Shown: one piece after another, positions 45,363 to 55,319 of the stretch
Numbering within the stretch: the first letter of the stretch is position 1
Layout of the letters: each line of letters opens with the position of its first letter
DNA from: Paenibacillus sp. JJ-100
Lineage (GTDB): Bacteria > Bacillota > Bacilli > Paenibacillales > Paenibacillaceae
Assembly: GCF_948329825.1 (NCBI RefSeq)
Contig: NZ_CAOJCM010000006.1
Coordinates: 124,001 to 188,000 of the forward strand
DNA: 64,000 bases
Reading direction: 5' to 3'
Translations under genes and position numbers: made by a program
The notes under the pieces: model-generated
Database searches by the model: none
Told to the model about the DNA's origin: nothing
Seen by the model: only the letters and a program-made list of their open reading frames with translations

Positions 45363-46448
45363 ATGAAGAAGAGAGTTCACAAAGGCATTTTGATTGGGCT
45401 GGCACTTGTGTTAACAGGGGTGCTGGCAGCTTGCGGATCAGATAAGGGCGGGCCTGGTGCATCAGGTGCAGCTACAGGAACAGGAACGGATACCAATAAG
45501 GAAGGCAGCAAAGCGGTTGAGCTGCTCAACGTCTCCTATGACCCGACCCGGGAACTGTACGAGGAATATAACAAGGCATTTGCCGCGCACTGGCTGAAAG
45601 AGAAGGACCAGGAAGTGACCATTAAACAATCTCACGGAGGTTCGGGTAAACAGAGTCGTTCCGTCATTGATGGATTGGATGCAGATGTGGTGACGCTGGC
45701 ACTAGGTTATGATATCGATGCGATTGAAGATAAAGGTCTGATTAACGCAGGCTGGCAGGATAAATACGAGCATAATAGTTCACCATACACATCCACGATT
45801 GTGTTTCTGGTGCGCAAAGGTAATCCCAAAGGCATCAAGGACTGGGATGATCTGATCAAAGGAGATACACAGGTCATTACGCCGAATCCGAAGACATCAG
45901 GTGGAGCACGTTGGAACTATTTAGCGGCGTGGGGTTACGCCCTGAAGCATAACAATAACGACGAAGAGAAAGCAAAGCAGTTCGTGGCAGAGTTGTTTAA
46001 ACATGCTCCCGTGCTTGACTCGGGTGCCCGTGGATCGACAACGACATTTGTAGAACGTGGTATTGGGGATGTACTGCTGGCTTGGGAGAACGAAGCATTC
46101 CTGTCAGTAAAAGAGTTAGGGCCTGACAAATTCGACATTGTCGTGCCTTCTGTTAGCATACTCGCTGAACCCCCTGTAGCGATCGTGGATAAAAATGTAG
46201 ACAAAAAAGGGACACGTGATGTGGCAGATGCTTATCTCAAATACCTTTACAGCGAGGAAGGGCAGACCATTGCAGCGGAGAATTATTACCGTCCAACGCT
46301 GGAAAGTGTGAAGGACAAATTCAAGGATCAGTTTCCGCAGCTGGAGCTGTTTACGTTAAAAGATGTTTTCGGTTCTTGGCGGGATACCCAGGCCAAACAC
46401 TTTAAAGATGGAGGCATCTTCGACCAGATCTATGTGCCAGGAAGCTAG
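45363..46448 (+). CDS. Sulfate/thiosulfate ABC transporter substrate-binding lipoprotein
   Basis: Captures sulfate at the outer face of the membrane. Lipobox 'GVLAACGS' (Cys24). Family signatures: '[17 protein letters not shown]', '[17 protein letters not shown]', '[15 protein letters not shown]' and '[18 protein letters not shown]'. 361 residues matches Sbp/CysP. ATG 45363 follows GGGGGGAG by 9 bases; a TTG three bases earlier is possible. First gene of an operon with two permeases and a YezD-like protein. Confidence 0.95.
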   Translation: MKKRVHKGILIGLALVLTGVLAACGSDKGGPGASGAATGTGTDTNKEGSKAVELLNVSYDPTRELYEEYNKAFAAHWLKEKDQEVTIKQSHGGSGKQSRSVIDGLDADVVTLALGYDIDAIEDKGLINAGWQDKYEHNSSPYTSTIVFLVRKGNPKGIKDWDDLIKGDTQVITPNPKTSGGARWNYLAAWGYALKHNNNDEEKAKQFVAELFKHAPVLDSGARGSTTTFVERGIGDVLLAWENEAFLSVKELGPDKFDIVVPSVSILAEPPVAIVDKNVDKKGTRDVADAYLKYLYSEEGQTIAAENYYRPTLESVKDKFKDQFPQLELFTLKDVFGSWRDTQAKHFKDGGIFDQIYVPGS

Positions 46449-46489
46449 ACCCGGTTCTGCTCGGAATCTGTGATTGAACTGGAGAAGGA

Positions 46490-47410
46490 ATGAAGAAGAC
46501 AGGAAACACATATTGCGCTGTACGCGGCCAACCAGCCCAACCGGCTGAAGGCGGAGAGGATGAAATAGGCATGGGCAAGGTTATTGCGGCTCGGGGAAGG
46601 CAGACATTGCCGGGGTTCGGATTAACGATGGGGTACAGCGTGTTATATCTGAGTCTGGTGGTGCTGATTCCACTGACGGCACTGTTGTTCAATTCTACGG
46701 GATTAACCTGGACGACGATGGTGGAGGTGGCTACCAATCCAAGGGTGCTGGCTTCATTCCGGGTCAGTTTCCTAACGGCTGGAGCAGCGGCTTTGATCGA
46801 CCTGTTCCTGGGCCTGCTCCTGGCTTGGGTGCTGGTTCGATATGAATTTCCCGGCAAACGATGGTTTGATGCCGTCATTGATCTTCCGTTTGCGCTGCCA
46901 ACAGCAGTAGCTGGGGTAGCACTGACGGCAATCTATGCCGGAAACGGCTGGATCGGACAATTCGTAGAGCCCTTGGGTATTAAACTGGCTTACTCTCAAG
47001 TGGGGATTACTCTTGCGCTTATGTTTATCGGCATCCCCTTCGTCGTACGGACAGTACAGCCTGTGCTGGAGGAACTGGAGGCTGAGGTGGAAGAGGCAGC
47101 AGCAACGCTGGGGGCAGGGCGATGGCGGATATTCCGTGCCATTTTACTGCCGGATTTAATCCCGCCGCTGCTGACAGGGTTCGCACTAGCTTTCGCAAGA
47201 GGCATTGGTGAGTATGGGTCGGTTGTATTTATTTCGGGCAATATGCCGATGAAAACAGAAATCGCACCGTTGCTCATCATGGCGAAGCTGGAGCAGTTTG
47301 ATTATGCGGGAGCTACTGCAGTCGCCTTGCTGCTCTTACTGATCTCCTTTATCCTGCTGCTTATTATCAATACCCTGCAACGCTGGAGCCGCAAGGCAGG
47401 GAGAGTCTAA
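46490..47410 (+). CDS. cysT: Sulfate ABC transporter permease CysT
   Basis: Membrane subunit for sulfate uptake. Six TMs; '[25 protein letters not shown]' split across TM2-3 and the EAA loop '[21 protein letters not shown]' are diagnostic. I keep ATG 46490 (GGAG five bases upstream); ATG 46571 with GGAGAGG further upstream is possible and would remove a 27-residue hydrophilic N-terminus. Pairs with CysW downstream. Confidence 0.94.
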   Translation: MKKTGNTYCAVRGQPAQPAEGGEDEIGMGKVIAARGRQTLPGFGLTMGYSVLYLSLVVLIPLTALLFNSTGLTWTTMVEVATNPRVLASFRVSFLTAGAAALIDLFLGLLLAWVLVRYEFPGKRWFDAVIDLPFALPTAVAGVALTAIYAGNGWIGQFVEPLGIKLAYSQVGITLALMFIGIPFVVRTVQPVLEELEAEVEEAAATLGAGRWRIFRAILLPDLIPPLLTGFALAFARGIGEYGSVVFISGNMPMKTEIAPLLIMAKLEQFDYAGATAVALLLLLISFILLLIINTLQRWSRKAGRV

Positions 47411-47515
47411 GATGACCTCACATTCCGTCCGTGCGGCTTGCCCACTCGTGGCGGCCCGGATGGATTTATATAGCCACTCCGTGGCACACTCACCAAACTG
47501 AGGGAGGTGTATTTT

Positions 47516-48394
47516 ATGGCGGGGTCTGTCCCACTACGGCCTGCTCGACCTGTTCGAATGGGTAGAAGTTCGAATCATGCAACAACAGAAGCGCCTTGGG
47601 TTAAATGGTTGTTGATTGGACTGGCAAGTCTCGTCCTGATCTGGTTGCTGATTCTGCCGCTGGCCATTGTACTAATGGAAGCGTTAAAGCAAGGCTGGGG
47701 TGTCTACATCGCTGCCCTGACCGAACCCGACGCTTGGTCTGCGCTGAAGCTGACACTGCTCGTTGCTGCAATTACAGTTCCGCTTAATACGATCTTTGGT
47801 GTGGCAGCGGCCTGGGTTATTACCAAATTCAATTTTAAAGGCAAAGGGCTGCTCATCACATTGATTGATCTTCCCTTTTCAATCTCACCTGTGGTTGGCG
47901 GTTTAATCTTTGTCCTGGTATTTGGCTCGAATGGATGGTTTGGCCCATGGCTGGCTGAACACGATATCAAAATCATTTTTGCACTTCCGGGAATTGTGAT
48001 TGCAACGTTGTTTATTACCTTCCCTTTCGTGGCAAGGGAGCTTATTCCACTGATGGAGGATCAAGGTACGCGGGAAGAAGAAGCAGCTGTAACGCTGGGA
48101 GCTTCCGGGTGGCGCATCTTCTGGAGTGTAACACTGCCTAATATAAAATGGGGACTTCTCTACGGAATTATTTTGTGTAATGCACGTGCTATGGGGGAGT
48201 TTGGAGCGGTATCTGTTGTCTCCGGGCACATACGTGGAGAAACGAACACCTTGCCCCTACACGTCGAGATTCTATATAACGAATATCAGTTTTCGGCATC
48301 CTTTGCCGTTGCATCTTTGCTGCTAATTCTGGCTTTGGCTACGTTATTGCTCAAGAGCTGGCTTGGTCATAAAGCGGTTTTGGAAAAGGGGTAG
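47516..48394 (+). CDS. cysW: Sulfate ABC transporter permease CysW
   Basis: Second membrane subunit. ATG 47516 lies 7 bases after GGGAGG. A ~35-residue cytoplasmic tail precedes six TMs; EAA loop 'EEAAVTLGASGWRIFWSVTLP' and 'ARAMGEFGAVSVVSGHIRGET' are typical of CysW. The gap from cysT (105 bases) holds no gene. No CysA ATPase follows, so an ATPase must be supplied from elsewhere. Confidence 0.94.
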   Translation: MAGSVPLRPARPVRMGRSSNHATTEAPWVKWLLIGLASLVLIWLLILPLAIVLMEALKQGWGVYIAALTEPDAWSALKLTLLVAAITVPLNTIFGVAAAWVITKFNFKGKGLLITLIDLPFSISPVVGGLIFVLVFGSNGWFGPWLAEHDIKIIFALPGIVIATLFITFPFVARELIPLMEDQGTREEEAAVTLGASGWRIFWSVTLPNIKWGLLYGIILCNARAMGEFGAVSVVSGHIRGETNTLPLHVEILYNEYQFSASFAVASLLLILALATLLLKSWLGHKAVLEKG

Positions 48395-48457
48395 GATGGA
48401 CCAGGGAATTCAGGAGGACAGCCAAAAAAGAGGTTCTGTTCAGGATTAAAATATCAA

Positions 48458-48486
48458 TTGACAGCTGCTGGAAGCCCTGATATTCT
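48458..48486 (+). promoter_or_regulatory. Sigma-A promoter for YezD-like gene
   Basis: TTGACA (48458-48463), 17-base spacer, TATTCT (48481-48486), about 120 bases before the ATG at 48607. Confidence 0.6.
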
Positions 48487-48606
48487 ATAAACCAAGTATA
48501 TAGGTTGGATAAGAATGGATTATAATTCACTTCATGGTATGCAGATGCGCACGGGATTTATACAGGATTATAACGGGTGGCAGCCCGAGAAGAGGAGGCG
48601 GCTCAA

Positions 48607-48846
48607 ATGGCTAAGCCGTTAAAAGTGGATGAGGTATGGTTGAACCGAATTGCCGGGCAGTTGGATGACATGGAGTTTGGTTCATTGCACATCGTGGTAC
48701 ATGAAGGGCAGATTGTGCAGATGGAGCGGACTGAGCGCAAACGATTTGAAAATACGTCCTCAAGCAGTGCCTCCAAATCCAGTAATGTCGCTAGAAGCAG
48801 CTCTGCTCGTTCTGTTCGTGGATCAAACGCGAGTGCCAAAGGATAG
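48607..48846 (+). CDS. YezD-family small protein (DUF2292)
   Basis: 79 residues. The first ~50 ('VDEVWLNRIAGQLDDMEFGSLHIVVHEGQIVQMERTE', split) match the YezD/DUF2292 family, whose genes commonly accompany sulfur assimilation genes. The rest is a Ser/Ala/Arg-rich tail. ATG 48607 lies 8 bases after GAGGAGG; the frame extends upstream without a site. Molecular function unknown. Next to the sulfate transporter, as expected for the family. Confidence 0.85.
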   Translation: MAKPLKVDEVWLNRIAGQLDDMEFGSLHIVVHEGQIVQMERTERKRFENTSSSSASKSSNVARSSSARSVRGSNASAKG

Positions 48847-48951
48847 GATTCTGATCTGAAGAGTATTCAGGGAACATGCGCATCGAAAACACACTAGAGT
48901 CGTGAGAAGTATGATCAGTAGTGAGTGGTGTATAATGATTTCGAATAATGA

Positions 48952-48997
48952 ATAGGCTGTCCCCATCATCATGATGACTTAGGGACAGCCTTTTTTG
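48952..48997. terminator. Terminator after YezD-like gene
   Basis: Stem AGGCTGTCCC / GGGACAGCCT with inner CATCATGATG and six T. It probably also serves the convergent membrane-protein gene. Confidence 0.9.
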
Positions 48998-49129
48998 TGT
49001 ACTTCCGAGATCGTAGCGGAACAAAACGCTGCCTCCCTGGAATGACCGTTCTACTGGTAACAAACGTAACAGGAATCTACATCCGAATACATACTTTAGA
49101 ATGCATACTTCACGTCTCTTCGTCTGCGA

Positions 49130-50050
49130 CTAGTCAGAAGCGGATACAGATCTTCGAGGTGTCACAGGCGGAGAGAGATCCCCTGTAACAGAGTCATGTA
49201 TCTGTGAAGCCGCATGGTTGCTGCTGCTGTTCTCATCCGCTTCTGCATGTCCGGCATATGGGCGCTCACTGCGAGAACGTGATCCGGTTAACCCGAATCC
49301 GGAGATCAACAGAATAAGTTGCAAGGCAAGAGCATAAGGGGCTGCTGCAAGTCCGATCACATGAAGCAGAGAGCATAGTGCAATCAGGAGCGCAAGCCAT
49401 CTGACTAATGTACCTGATGTTCCCCGCTTAGGACTTGCCCAGAGCACATAACCGTATAGTATGGTGAGCATGAGAGAAATGGTCTGGAACCATGGCAACA
49501 GGCTGCCCCAAGTATCTACGGAAGTACCTGCGATCCTCTTGGTGTAAAACAGGTTGCCGATCAAAAGGGCAGTGGCTGCCAGTGCAGCCGGTTCAGCAGC
49601 AGGCCTGAGAATTCTCCAGATGGCATGCCCCCAGTGCACCGAATATGTACTCCGGTTTAGTTCGTCCGATAGAGCGGTACACTCCCGTTCGAGTGCTTTA
49701 TGCATAAGGCCGAGCCGGGCGGTATCTTCATTTTTCACACAGTCACGAATCTGATCCTGAAGCTGTGGGGAGAGGCATGAGGCCGATTTACAGGCGTGCA
49801 ATGCTTTTAACAACTCATGATGTTCCTCTGAAGATGCTTCATATTTTCGTTGTTCCCAAATGGTAAGTAGTCCCAAAAGCTCTGCGCTTATGTATAATGT
49901 ATCTCGTATCCTCTGCATATGCCTTTCATGGCTGCGCCGAATTTCTGTGGCTGACCACAGATAAACGGCCAAGAGCAAGGCGATCACACCCAGATATATA
50001 AACGCAGCGTCAGGATGTGACGATAGGTTATCCGACCAACGTTGAAACAC
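49130..50050 (-). CDS. Membrane protein of unknown function
   Basis: 306 residues. TM1 at about 17-35, a ~110-residue helical cytoplasmic or extracytoplasmic section with three Cys ('LHACKSASCLSPQLQDQIRDC', split), then about five TMs (150-265), and a polar Ser/Arg/Asp-rich tail. GTG 50050 has AAAGGAGG 7 bases upstream, a near-perfect site. I do not recognise the family. Stands alone on the minus strand. Confidence 0.75.
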   Translation of the reverse strand: MFQRWSDNLSSHPDAAFIYLGVIALLLAVYLWSATEIRRSHERHMQRIRDTLYISAELLGLLTIWEQRKYEASSEEHHELLKALHACKSASCLSPQLQDQIRDCVKNEDTARLGLMHKALERECTALSDELNRSTYSVHWGHAIWRILRPAAEPAALAATALLIGNLFYTKRIAGTSVDTWGSLLPWFQTISLMLTILYGYVLWASPKRGTSGTLVRWLALLIALCSLLHVIGLAAAPYALALQLILLISGFGLTGSRSRSERPYAGHAEADENSSSNHAASQIHDSVTGDLSPPVTPRRSVSASD

Positions 50051-50299
50051 AACTTTTCCTCCTTTACAACCAACTTGACGTATCTGGAATATGCTTTACG
50101 CAAGCTTTCTCTCACTATTACACAGGAAGTAGATGAATTCAAGCAATTGAATCATGAGACGGAGCAGAAATGAGGAGGTTTTTTTGATAGTATACGTACG
50201 AAGACATAACGACAGATGCATGGATTTAAACATAATTAATGAGGAATACGAACTTGCTTCTGATTTTAATGGAGATTCTAGCAGAGAGGAGCGTAATGG

Positions 50300-50713
50300 A
50301 TGGACGAGGTAAAGATTGAACATGCACCGCCGGCTGCGGTTGAATATTTGGCACTGCGGCAGATTGCCGGACTTAGTCCGATGAGCCGGGAGGGGGCTGA
50401 GATTGGCCTGCCGCGCAGTTTATTTGCAGTATGTTTACGAGAGGAAGATGTTCTGATTGGCATGGGACGTGTGATCGGAGATGGCGGCTGCTTCTTTCAA
50501 GTAGTCGATATTGCGGTACATCCCGATCAACAAGGGAAAGGCTACGGTAAACTGATCATGATCGAAATTATGAACTATTTACGTGAAGCTGTACCTGCGC
50601 GCGGCTTGGTTAGTTTGCTGGCAGATGTTCCTGCTGACCGTTTGTATGCTCAGTTTGGCTTTGAATATACAAGTCCGAAGTCAGAAGGCATGTGGTGGAG
50701 GCAAGGAGATTAG
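50300..50713 (+). CDS. GNAT-family N-acetyltransferase
   Basis: 137 residues. Acetyl-CoA binding motif A 'VVDIAVHPDQQGKGYGKLIM' (about 73-92) and motif B 'YAQFGFEYT' are clear. ATG 50300 lies 8 bases after AGGAG. Resembles single-domain YhbS/aralkylamine-type acetyltransferases; substrate unknown. Likely single-gene unit. Confidence 0.9.
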   Translation: MDEVKIEHAPPAAVEYLALRQIAGLSPMSREGAEIGLPRSLFAVCLREEDVLIGMGRVIGDGGCFFQVVDIAVHPDQQGKGYGKLIMIEIMNYLREAVPARGLVSLLADVPADRLYAQFGFEYTSPKSEGMWWRQGD

Positions 50714-50927
50714 AACATGAGATATAAACCGTTAACCTTTGGATTACCAAAGGTTTTTCGGCATGATGAAAAGGAATCTGGGTGTAGAATAGGGATGATG
50801 ATTCGAGTTTACAAGTGCTCGGTTCCGGTTTAAGATGACGTGAACCGTTTAAGGTATATAACAATAGGAAGTCGTATCACAATAACGGTAGTTATGAGTT
50901 GAGATCTATAGAAAAGAGGGAATTAAT

Positions 50928-51560
50928 ATGAAAGTAGCAATCTTTGGAGCAACCGGTGAGATTGGGAAGACAATCCTGTGGGAATTAATGGACCGCGGGC
51001 ATGAGGTCACAGCAGTAGTTCGTACCCCGTCCAAAATCGAGATGGTGCATGAACGTCTGCGTGTAGAGCAGGGGGACGTGTTGAACCCGAATCAGGTAGC
51101 TGATTTTTCGGCTGGTCAAGATGCGGTAGTTAGTGCTTACGGACCGAAATTCGGTGAGGAAGAGGAATTGCTGGAAGTTACTCGATCACTGATTGAGGGC
51201 GTGCGCCGCGGGAAAGCAGGACGTCTGGTTGTTGTTGGCGGGGCAGGAAGTCTGATGACGGACACTGGTGAATTGCTTATGAATACACCTGGGTTTCCGG
51301 AGGAAGTGAAGCCACTTGCGCAGGCGCACGCGGATGCTTATGGGATTCTGAAAGAATCCAACATTGACTGGACTTTTATGAGCCCGGCGGCAACTATTAC
51401 TACGGGAAGAAGAACCGGTCAATTCCGAATCGGTATGAACCGGGTCATTACAGACGATCTGGGTGAGAGCAGTATTTCTGTAGGTGATTTTGCAGCGGCT
51501 TTAGTGGATGAACTGGATGATCCGCAATTTATTCAAGCCCAATTCACCGTAGGGTATTAA
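50928..51560 (+). CDS. NAD(P)-binding Rossmann protein (YwnB-like atypical SDR)
   Basis: 210 residues. N-terminal 'IFGATGEIGKTILWELMDRGHEV' (split; residues 4-26) binds NAD(P). 'RLVVVGGAGSL' and 'NIDWTFMSPA' are typical of NmrA/flavin-reductase-like atypical SDRs such as B. subtilis YwnB. ATG 50928 follows AGAGGG by 7 bases. Catalytic activity not predictable. An ATAAC-GGTA-GTTAT inverted repeat lies 33-46 bases upstream of the start. Confidence 0.88.
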   Translation: MKVAIFGATGEIGKTILWELMDRGHEVTAVVRTPSKIEMVHERLRVEQGDVLNPNQVADFSAGQDAVVSAYGPKFGEEEELLEVTRSLIEGVRRGKAGRLVVVGGAGSLMTDTGELLMNTPGFPEEVKPLAQAHADAYGILKESNIDWTFMSPAATITTGRRTGQFRIGMNRVITDDLGESSISVGDFAAALVDELDDPQFIQAQFTVGY

Positions 51561-51762
51561 GTATAAGCTGGTTTAACGGCACGAAGATACGGATGATGGT
51601 CAGATCGTAATCATGGATTTCGTGGCGAGCTTAGGGTGAAAAGTTGCTTGGCACAGGACGGGTACAATTCTAGACCGTGAATAACGAATCGCTTTAGGAG
51701 AGTCCTTGAGTACGATGGGGATGTAGATGGAATTCATACGTGGCGATCGGGAGGGATGAGTA

Positions 51763-53454
51763 TTGTTTATCGTAACGGCTGAACAGATGCGTGCGGTGGA
51801 CGAGCATACGATCCGGAAGCTTGGCATTCCTGCAGCGAGCTTGATGGAGAATGCGGGCAGGGCTATCGCCGAGGAAGTCATCAAGCTGTGCCGGGAACAA
51901 AGCGAAGGCGGAGAGCAGGGAGATGGCTTGCCTGATCATAGCCAGGCGAGAGATAACCCGGCGAGAACAGCGTGGCAGGCACATACGGGGCCCGGCGATC
52001 GCGCGAGCTACGGGGGCGACATCTCCGCCGATCCGGCGCTGGTGATGACGCATCCCGGTGATCAGCATTGGTACATGCTGATCGGCAAGGGCAATAATGG
52101 CGGAGACGGGCTGGTTGCGGCTCGCCATTTGGTTGAAGCGGGGCTTGGCGTAACGCTGGTCTACGCCGATGCCCCGGAGGCACTGCAGGGCGAAGCTGCA
52201 GTGCAGAGGGATGCCGCTGCGCAGCTCGGCATCCCTGCCGTTGTCCACGGGCGCGAAGCCGTGGACTTCAGCCGGTGCACAGGCATCGTTGATGCGCTGC
52301 TGGGCACCGGCTCGCGTGGGGCGCCGCGCGGAGCATATGCGGCGCTGATTCGGGCGGCGAACGACAGCGGTAAGCCGGTCGTGTCCGCCGATGTGCCAAG
52401 CGGGCTGAACGCCGACACCGGGGAGGTGTACGAGCCGTGTATTAACGCACGGGTGACCGTATGCCTGGCGCTGCTTAAGCGCGGGCTGGTACAGTACCCG
52501 GGTGCTTCTGCTGCAGGGCGCATTGTGGTGCGCGCCATCGGCATTCCCGCACGGCTGGCGCCGCAGCATGGTCCCTCTGTCCGTCTGCTGACAGAGGAGG
52601 TGCTGCGTGCAGCGCTGCGCATAGACACTGGCCGCCGCCGGGCACCTGACGGCCATAAGGGCACCTACGGCCATGTGTTGCTGGCCGCAGGGAGCTTGCC
52701 GATGAGCGGCGCAGGCCTGCTCTCGGCCAAAGCTGCGCTACGCGCAGGTTGCGGGCTCGCCACATGGGCGCTGCCCGCTGCACTGCTGCCGCATATGATC
52801 GGCAACGTGCCTGAGCTGATGCTCGCCCCTGTAGCCGATGGCGACAGCGGCGAATGGGACGCGGCTTCCGCCGCAGCGGTGCTGCGCCTTGCGGAGAGCC
52901 GCGACGTGCTTGCGACCGGCCCGGGCCTGGGCCGCTTCCAAGGCGACACCGACTGGCTGCGCCGTCTGTGGCAACAGACGGATCGTCCGCTTGTCCTCGA
53001 CGCGGACGCCCTCAACATGTTGGCAGATGCAGGCCCAGATGGGCCAAGCACCTGGGGCCAGCGCAGTGCGGCGACTATTTTGACGCCGCACCCTGGGGAG
53101 ATGGGCCGACTGCTCGGCATGTCGACCCCTGAGGTGCAGCGTGACCGAATCGGACACGCTGCACGGTACGCCCGCGAGCAGGGCGTGACCCTTGTGCTCA
53201 AAGGAGCACGAACGGTCATCGCAACGCCTTCCGGCGAGGCGTATATTAACACCACTGGCCACGCCGGCATGGCTACGGGTGGCGCAGGGGACGTGTTGAC
53301 CGGCATCATTGCCGGTCTACTTGCCCAAGGACTGAGCGCGGAGCAAGCGGCCGCGTTCGGCGTCTACCTGCATGGGCAGGCTGCCGAACGAGCAGCACTC
53401 CTGCGCGGGGACCCTTCATCCCTACTGGCTGGAGATATGATCGAAGCACTGTAG
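51763..53454 (+). CDS. nnr: Bifunctional NAD(P)H-hydrate epimerase / ADP-dependent dehydratase (Nnr)
   Basis: Repairs hydrated NAD(P)H. N-terminal YjeF epimerase domain ('MRAVDEHTIRKLGIPAASLMENAGRA', split; 'GKGNNGGDGLVAARHL') and C-terminal carbohydrate-kinase-like dehydratase ('DADALNML', 'LTPHPGEMGRLLG', 'GGAGDVLTGIIAGLLAQG'). TTG 51763 has GGGAGGG 7 bases upstream. The N-domain carries a ~45-residue Gly/Asp/Gln-rich insertion (about 47-90) before 'LIGKGNNGG'. GC content from 51950 to 53450 is much higher than in neighbours. Confidence 0.93.
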   Translation: MFIVTAEQMRAVDEHTIRKLGIPAASLMENAGRAIAEEVIKLCREQSEGGEQGDGLPDHSQARDNPARTAWQAHTGPGDRASYGGDISADPALVMTHPGDQHWYMLIGKGNNGGDGLVAARHLVEAGLGVTLVYADAPEALQGEAAVQRDAAAQLGIPAVVHGREAVDFSRCTGIVDALLGTGSRGAPRGAYAALIRAANDSGKPVVSADVPSGLNADTGEVYEPCINARVTVCLALLKRGLVQYPGASAAGRIVVRAIGIPARLAPQHGPSVRLLTEEVLRAALRIDTGRRRAPDGHKGTYGHVLLAAGSLPMSGAGLLSAKAALRAGCGLATWALPAALLPHMIGNVPELMLAPVADGDSGEWDAASAAAVLRLAESRDVLATGPGLGRFQGDTDWLRRLWQQTDRPLVLDADALNMLADAGPDGPSTWGQRSAATILTPHPGEMGRLLGMSTPEVQRDRIGHAARYAREQGVTLVLKGARTVIATPSGEAYINTTGHAGMATGGAGDVLTGIIAGLLAQGLSAEQAAAFGVYLHGQAAERAALLRGDPSSLLAGDMIEAL

Positions 53455-53503
53455 GGATGGATATAGAGAGCGCTGAAGTATATAAATTTGAAGTATATAA
53501 ATA

Positions 53504-53553
53504 AAGAGGGAGCCCCCAACCAATCGATGGTGTGGTAGGCTCCCTCTTCTTAT
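53504..53553. terminator. Bidirectional terminator between nnr and chemoreceptor genes
   Basis: Perfect 11-bp arms AAGAGGGAGCC and GGCTCCCTCTT, followed by CTTATTT; A-rich on the other side. Confidence 0.88.
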
Positions 53554-53642
53554 TTGAGTTCAGATATGAACCTCTTATTCAATCAGTGCATCCATCCTGC
53601 ATGATGAATCCTGCACAATCCAACATGCTTCTCCGCGTTTCC

Positions 53643-55295
53643 TTACAGACGGAAACGCTGGAGTTCCTGGTGCATTTCCGCACTGATATCACGCAACGAC
53701 TTTACCTTCATACTCGATTCGGTGAAGGAGCGTTGCTGCTCCGCTGTGGAAGCAGTGATCTCTTGACTGCTGGCCGCAGACTGCTCGGTGATGGCACTAA
53801 TGTTTTCGATAGCTTGCTGCACTTGGGAACTTAGTTGGCTGGAATGATCCATATCTTCAGCAAGCTTCTGGATCCCTACACTGATCCGCTCAACACTCTC
53901 GCGTATCGCCGAGAAGGATTGACGAGTCTGGCCCGTAGCTTGTTCCTGTTCACCAAAGAGCTGCATGCTTTGCGTCACAGAGTTTTTTACTTTTTCCATG
54001 GATTCTGTGATCTCATTAACCGCATCGTAGATATGTTTGACGGATTGAGCAGACTGCTCCGCGAGCTTGTTCACTTCTTCTGCTACAACGGCAAATCCGC
54101 GTCCGGCTTCTCCTGCACGTGCCGCCTCAATGGAGGCATTCAGAGAGAGGAGAGTGGTCTGTTTGGCGATTTCCGATACATATCCAGTCATTGTGGTGAT
54201 GCGAGCTGTGCTTTCTTCCAGTTCCAGAACAGTCTGTTCCACTTCGGACATGGCACGGCGATTCACTTCAGCTAATCGCAACTGTTCTTCGATGGCGTTG
54301 TTGCCCTCTTCCACAGTCAATAATACTTCACGTCCAGCCGTGGCAGATTGTGAGGTGGCTTGCAAATTATCGTTGAATGTAGACTGCATGTTATCGACAA
54401 CAATGACGGTTTCACTTAGATCCTCGGCAATCTTTTGACTACCAATAGACAACTCTTCTGTTGTACGAGATACCTGCTGCACGATCGCTTGTACCGTATC
54501 ATTGCCGCGATCAATGTCTTGAGCCATCTGATCTACGCGCTGACCAGCTCCTTCAATGGAGCGAAGTATTCCGCGAATATTATTCGTCATTTGTCCAAAG
54601 GAGCGGCTTAGATCATCGAGTTCGTCTTTGCCACGAGGCTCTGGCAGTGTCTGTGTCAGGTCACCATTAGCGATGTGTCCTGCAGCTTCTTTAATCAGGC
54701 CAATGCGCTTGGCTATCTGACGTGAAGTGTACATATTAAACAGCATAACGGCGATGAATAAAAGCGCTGCACCACCAAGAGCAACCTGCCATGTCTGCTG
54801 AATGTTTTTCTCCAAATCTGAGGTGTATTTCGTGTATCGATCCTTAGTCAACTCATTCAGTGAATAAATGTCATTCTGTATACCAAGCACCCGCGCGCTG
54901 TAACGCTTTGCTTCTGTACTATCCATGTTGTTCATGGCTTCGGTAGCTCCCTGATCCAGAGCCTGCAGCTTCGTTTGGACCGTTTGCAAGAACTGCAATT
55001 CCTGGTCCGTTTCCAGCAAACCATTGGCAAGGTCCGTAACCATAGCTTGACCTTCTTTGAGTAGACGAAGTACGGCGTCCTGGTTACCTTCTGTCATTGA
55101 GAAAGAGTAGACATCGAGTGCTTGTTGAATCTGAATTTGATTCGAGTTCAGTTCGCTTACCTTGAGCATTGCAGGAACCAAGTTTTGATTTTTGGCATTC
55201 ATACTGAGCAGTTCCATAATAATATAAGCAACCAGTGCAAGACATAGAAGTAGTGAGATCAGAGCATTGATAATAAGTTTCCCCTGTAATTTCAT
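53643..55295 (-). CDS. Methyl-accepting chemotaxis protein (4HB-type sensor)
   Basis: 550 residues. TM1 (7-30), a ~140-residue all-helical extracellular domain of the four-helix-bundle type, TM2 (about 172-190), HAMP (about 192-245), and a signalling domain with tip '[18 protein letters not shown]'. ATG 55295 has GGAGGAGG 7 bases upstream. It lies 24 bases after a BMP-family binding lipoprotein gene, so both are expressed from the sigma-D-like promoter at 56428-56454. Confidence 0.94.
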   Translation of the reverse strand: MKLQGKLIINALISLLLCLALVAYIIMELLSMNAKNQNLVPAMLKVSELNSNQIQIQQALDVYSFSMTEGNQDAVLRLLKEGQAMVTDLANGLLETDQELQFLQTVQTKLQALDQGATEAMNNMDSTEAKRYSARVLGIQNDIYSLNELTKDRYTKYTSDLEKNIQQTWQVALGGAALLFIAVMLFNMYTSRQIAKRIGLIKEAAGHIANGDLTQTLPEPRGKDELDDLSRSFGQMTNNIRGILRSIEGAGQRVDQMAQDIDRGNDTVQAIVQQVSRTTEELSIGSQKIAEDLSETVIVVDNMQSTFNDNLQATSQSATAGREVLLTVEEGNNAIEEQLRLAEVNRRAMSEVEQTVLELEESTARITTMTGYVSEIAKQTTLLSLNASIEAARAGEAGRGFAVVAEEVNKLAEQSAQSVKHIYDAVNEITESMEKVKNSVTQSMQLFGEQEQATGQTRQSFSAIRESVERISVGIQKLAEDMDHSSQLSSQVQQAIENISAITEQSAASSQEITASTAEQQRSFTESSMKVKSLRDISAEMHQELQRFRL

Positions 55296-55319
55296 ATGCG
55301 TACCTCCTCCAACCGTGAG

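Noticed and set aside
45067-45462. 131-codon minus-strand frame across the sulfate leader
   Set aside because: Antisense to the structured leader and the lipoprotein signal peptide, with no ribosome site; the RNA-structure explanation is better.
51694-52674. 326-codon minus-strand frame over nnr
   Set aside because: High-GC shadow frame; Arg/Ala/His-rich without family features.
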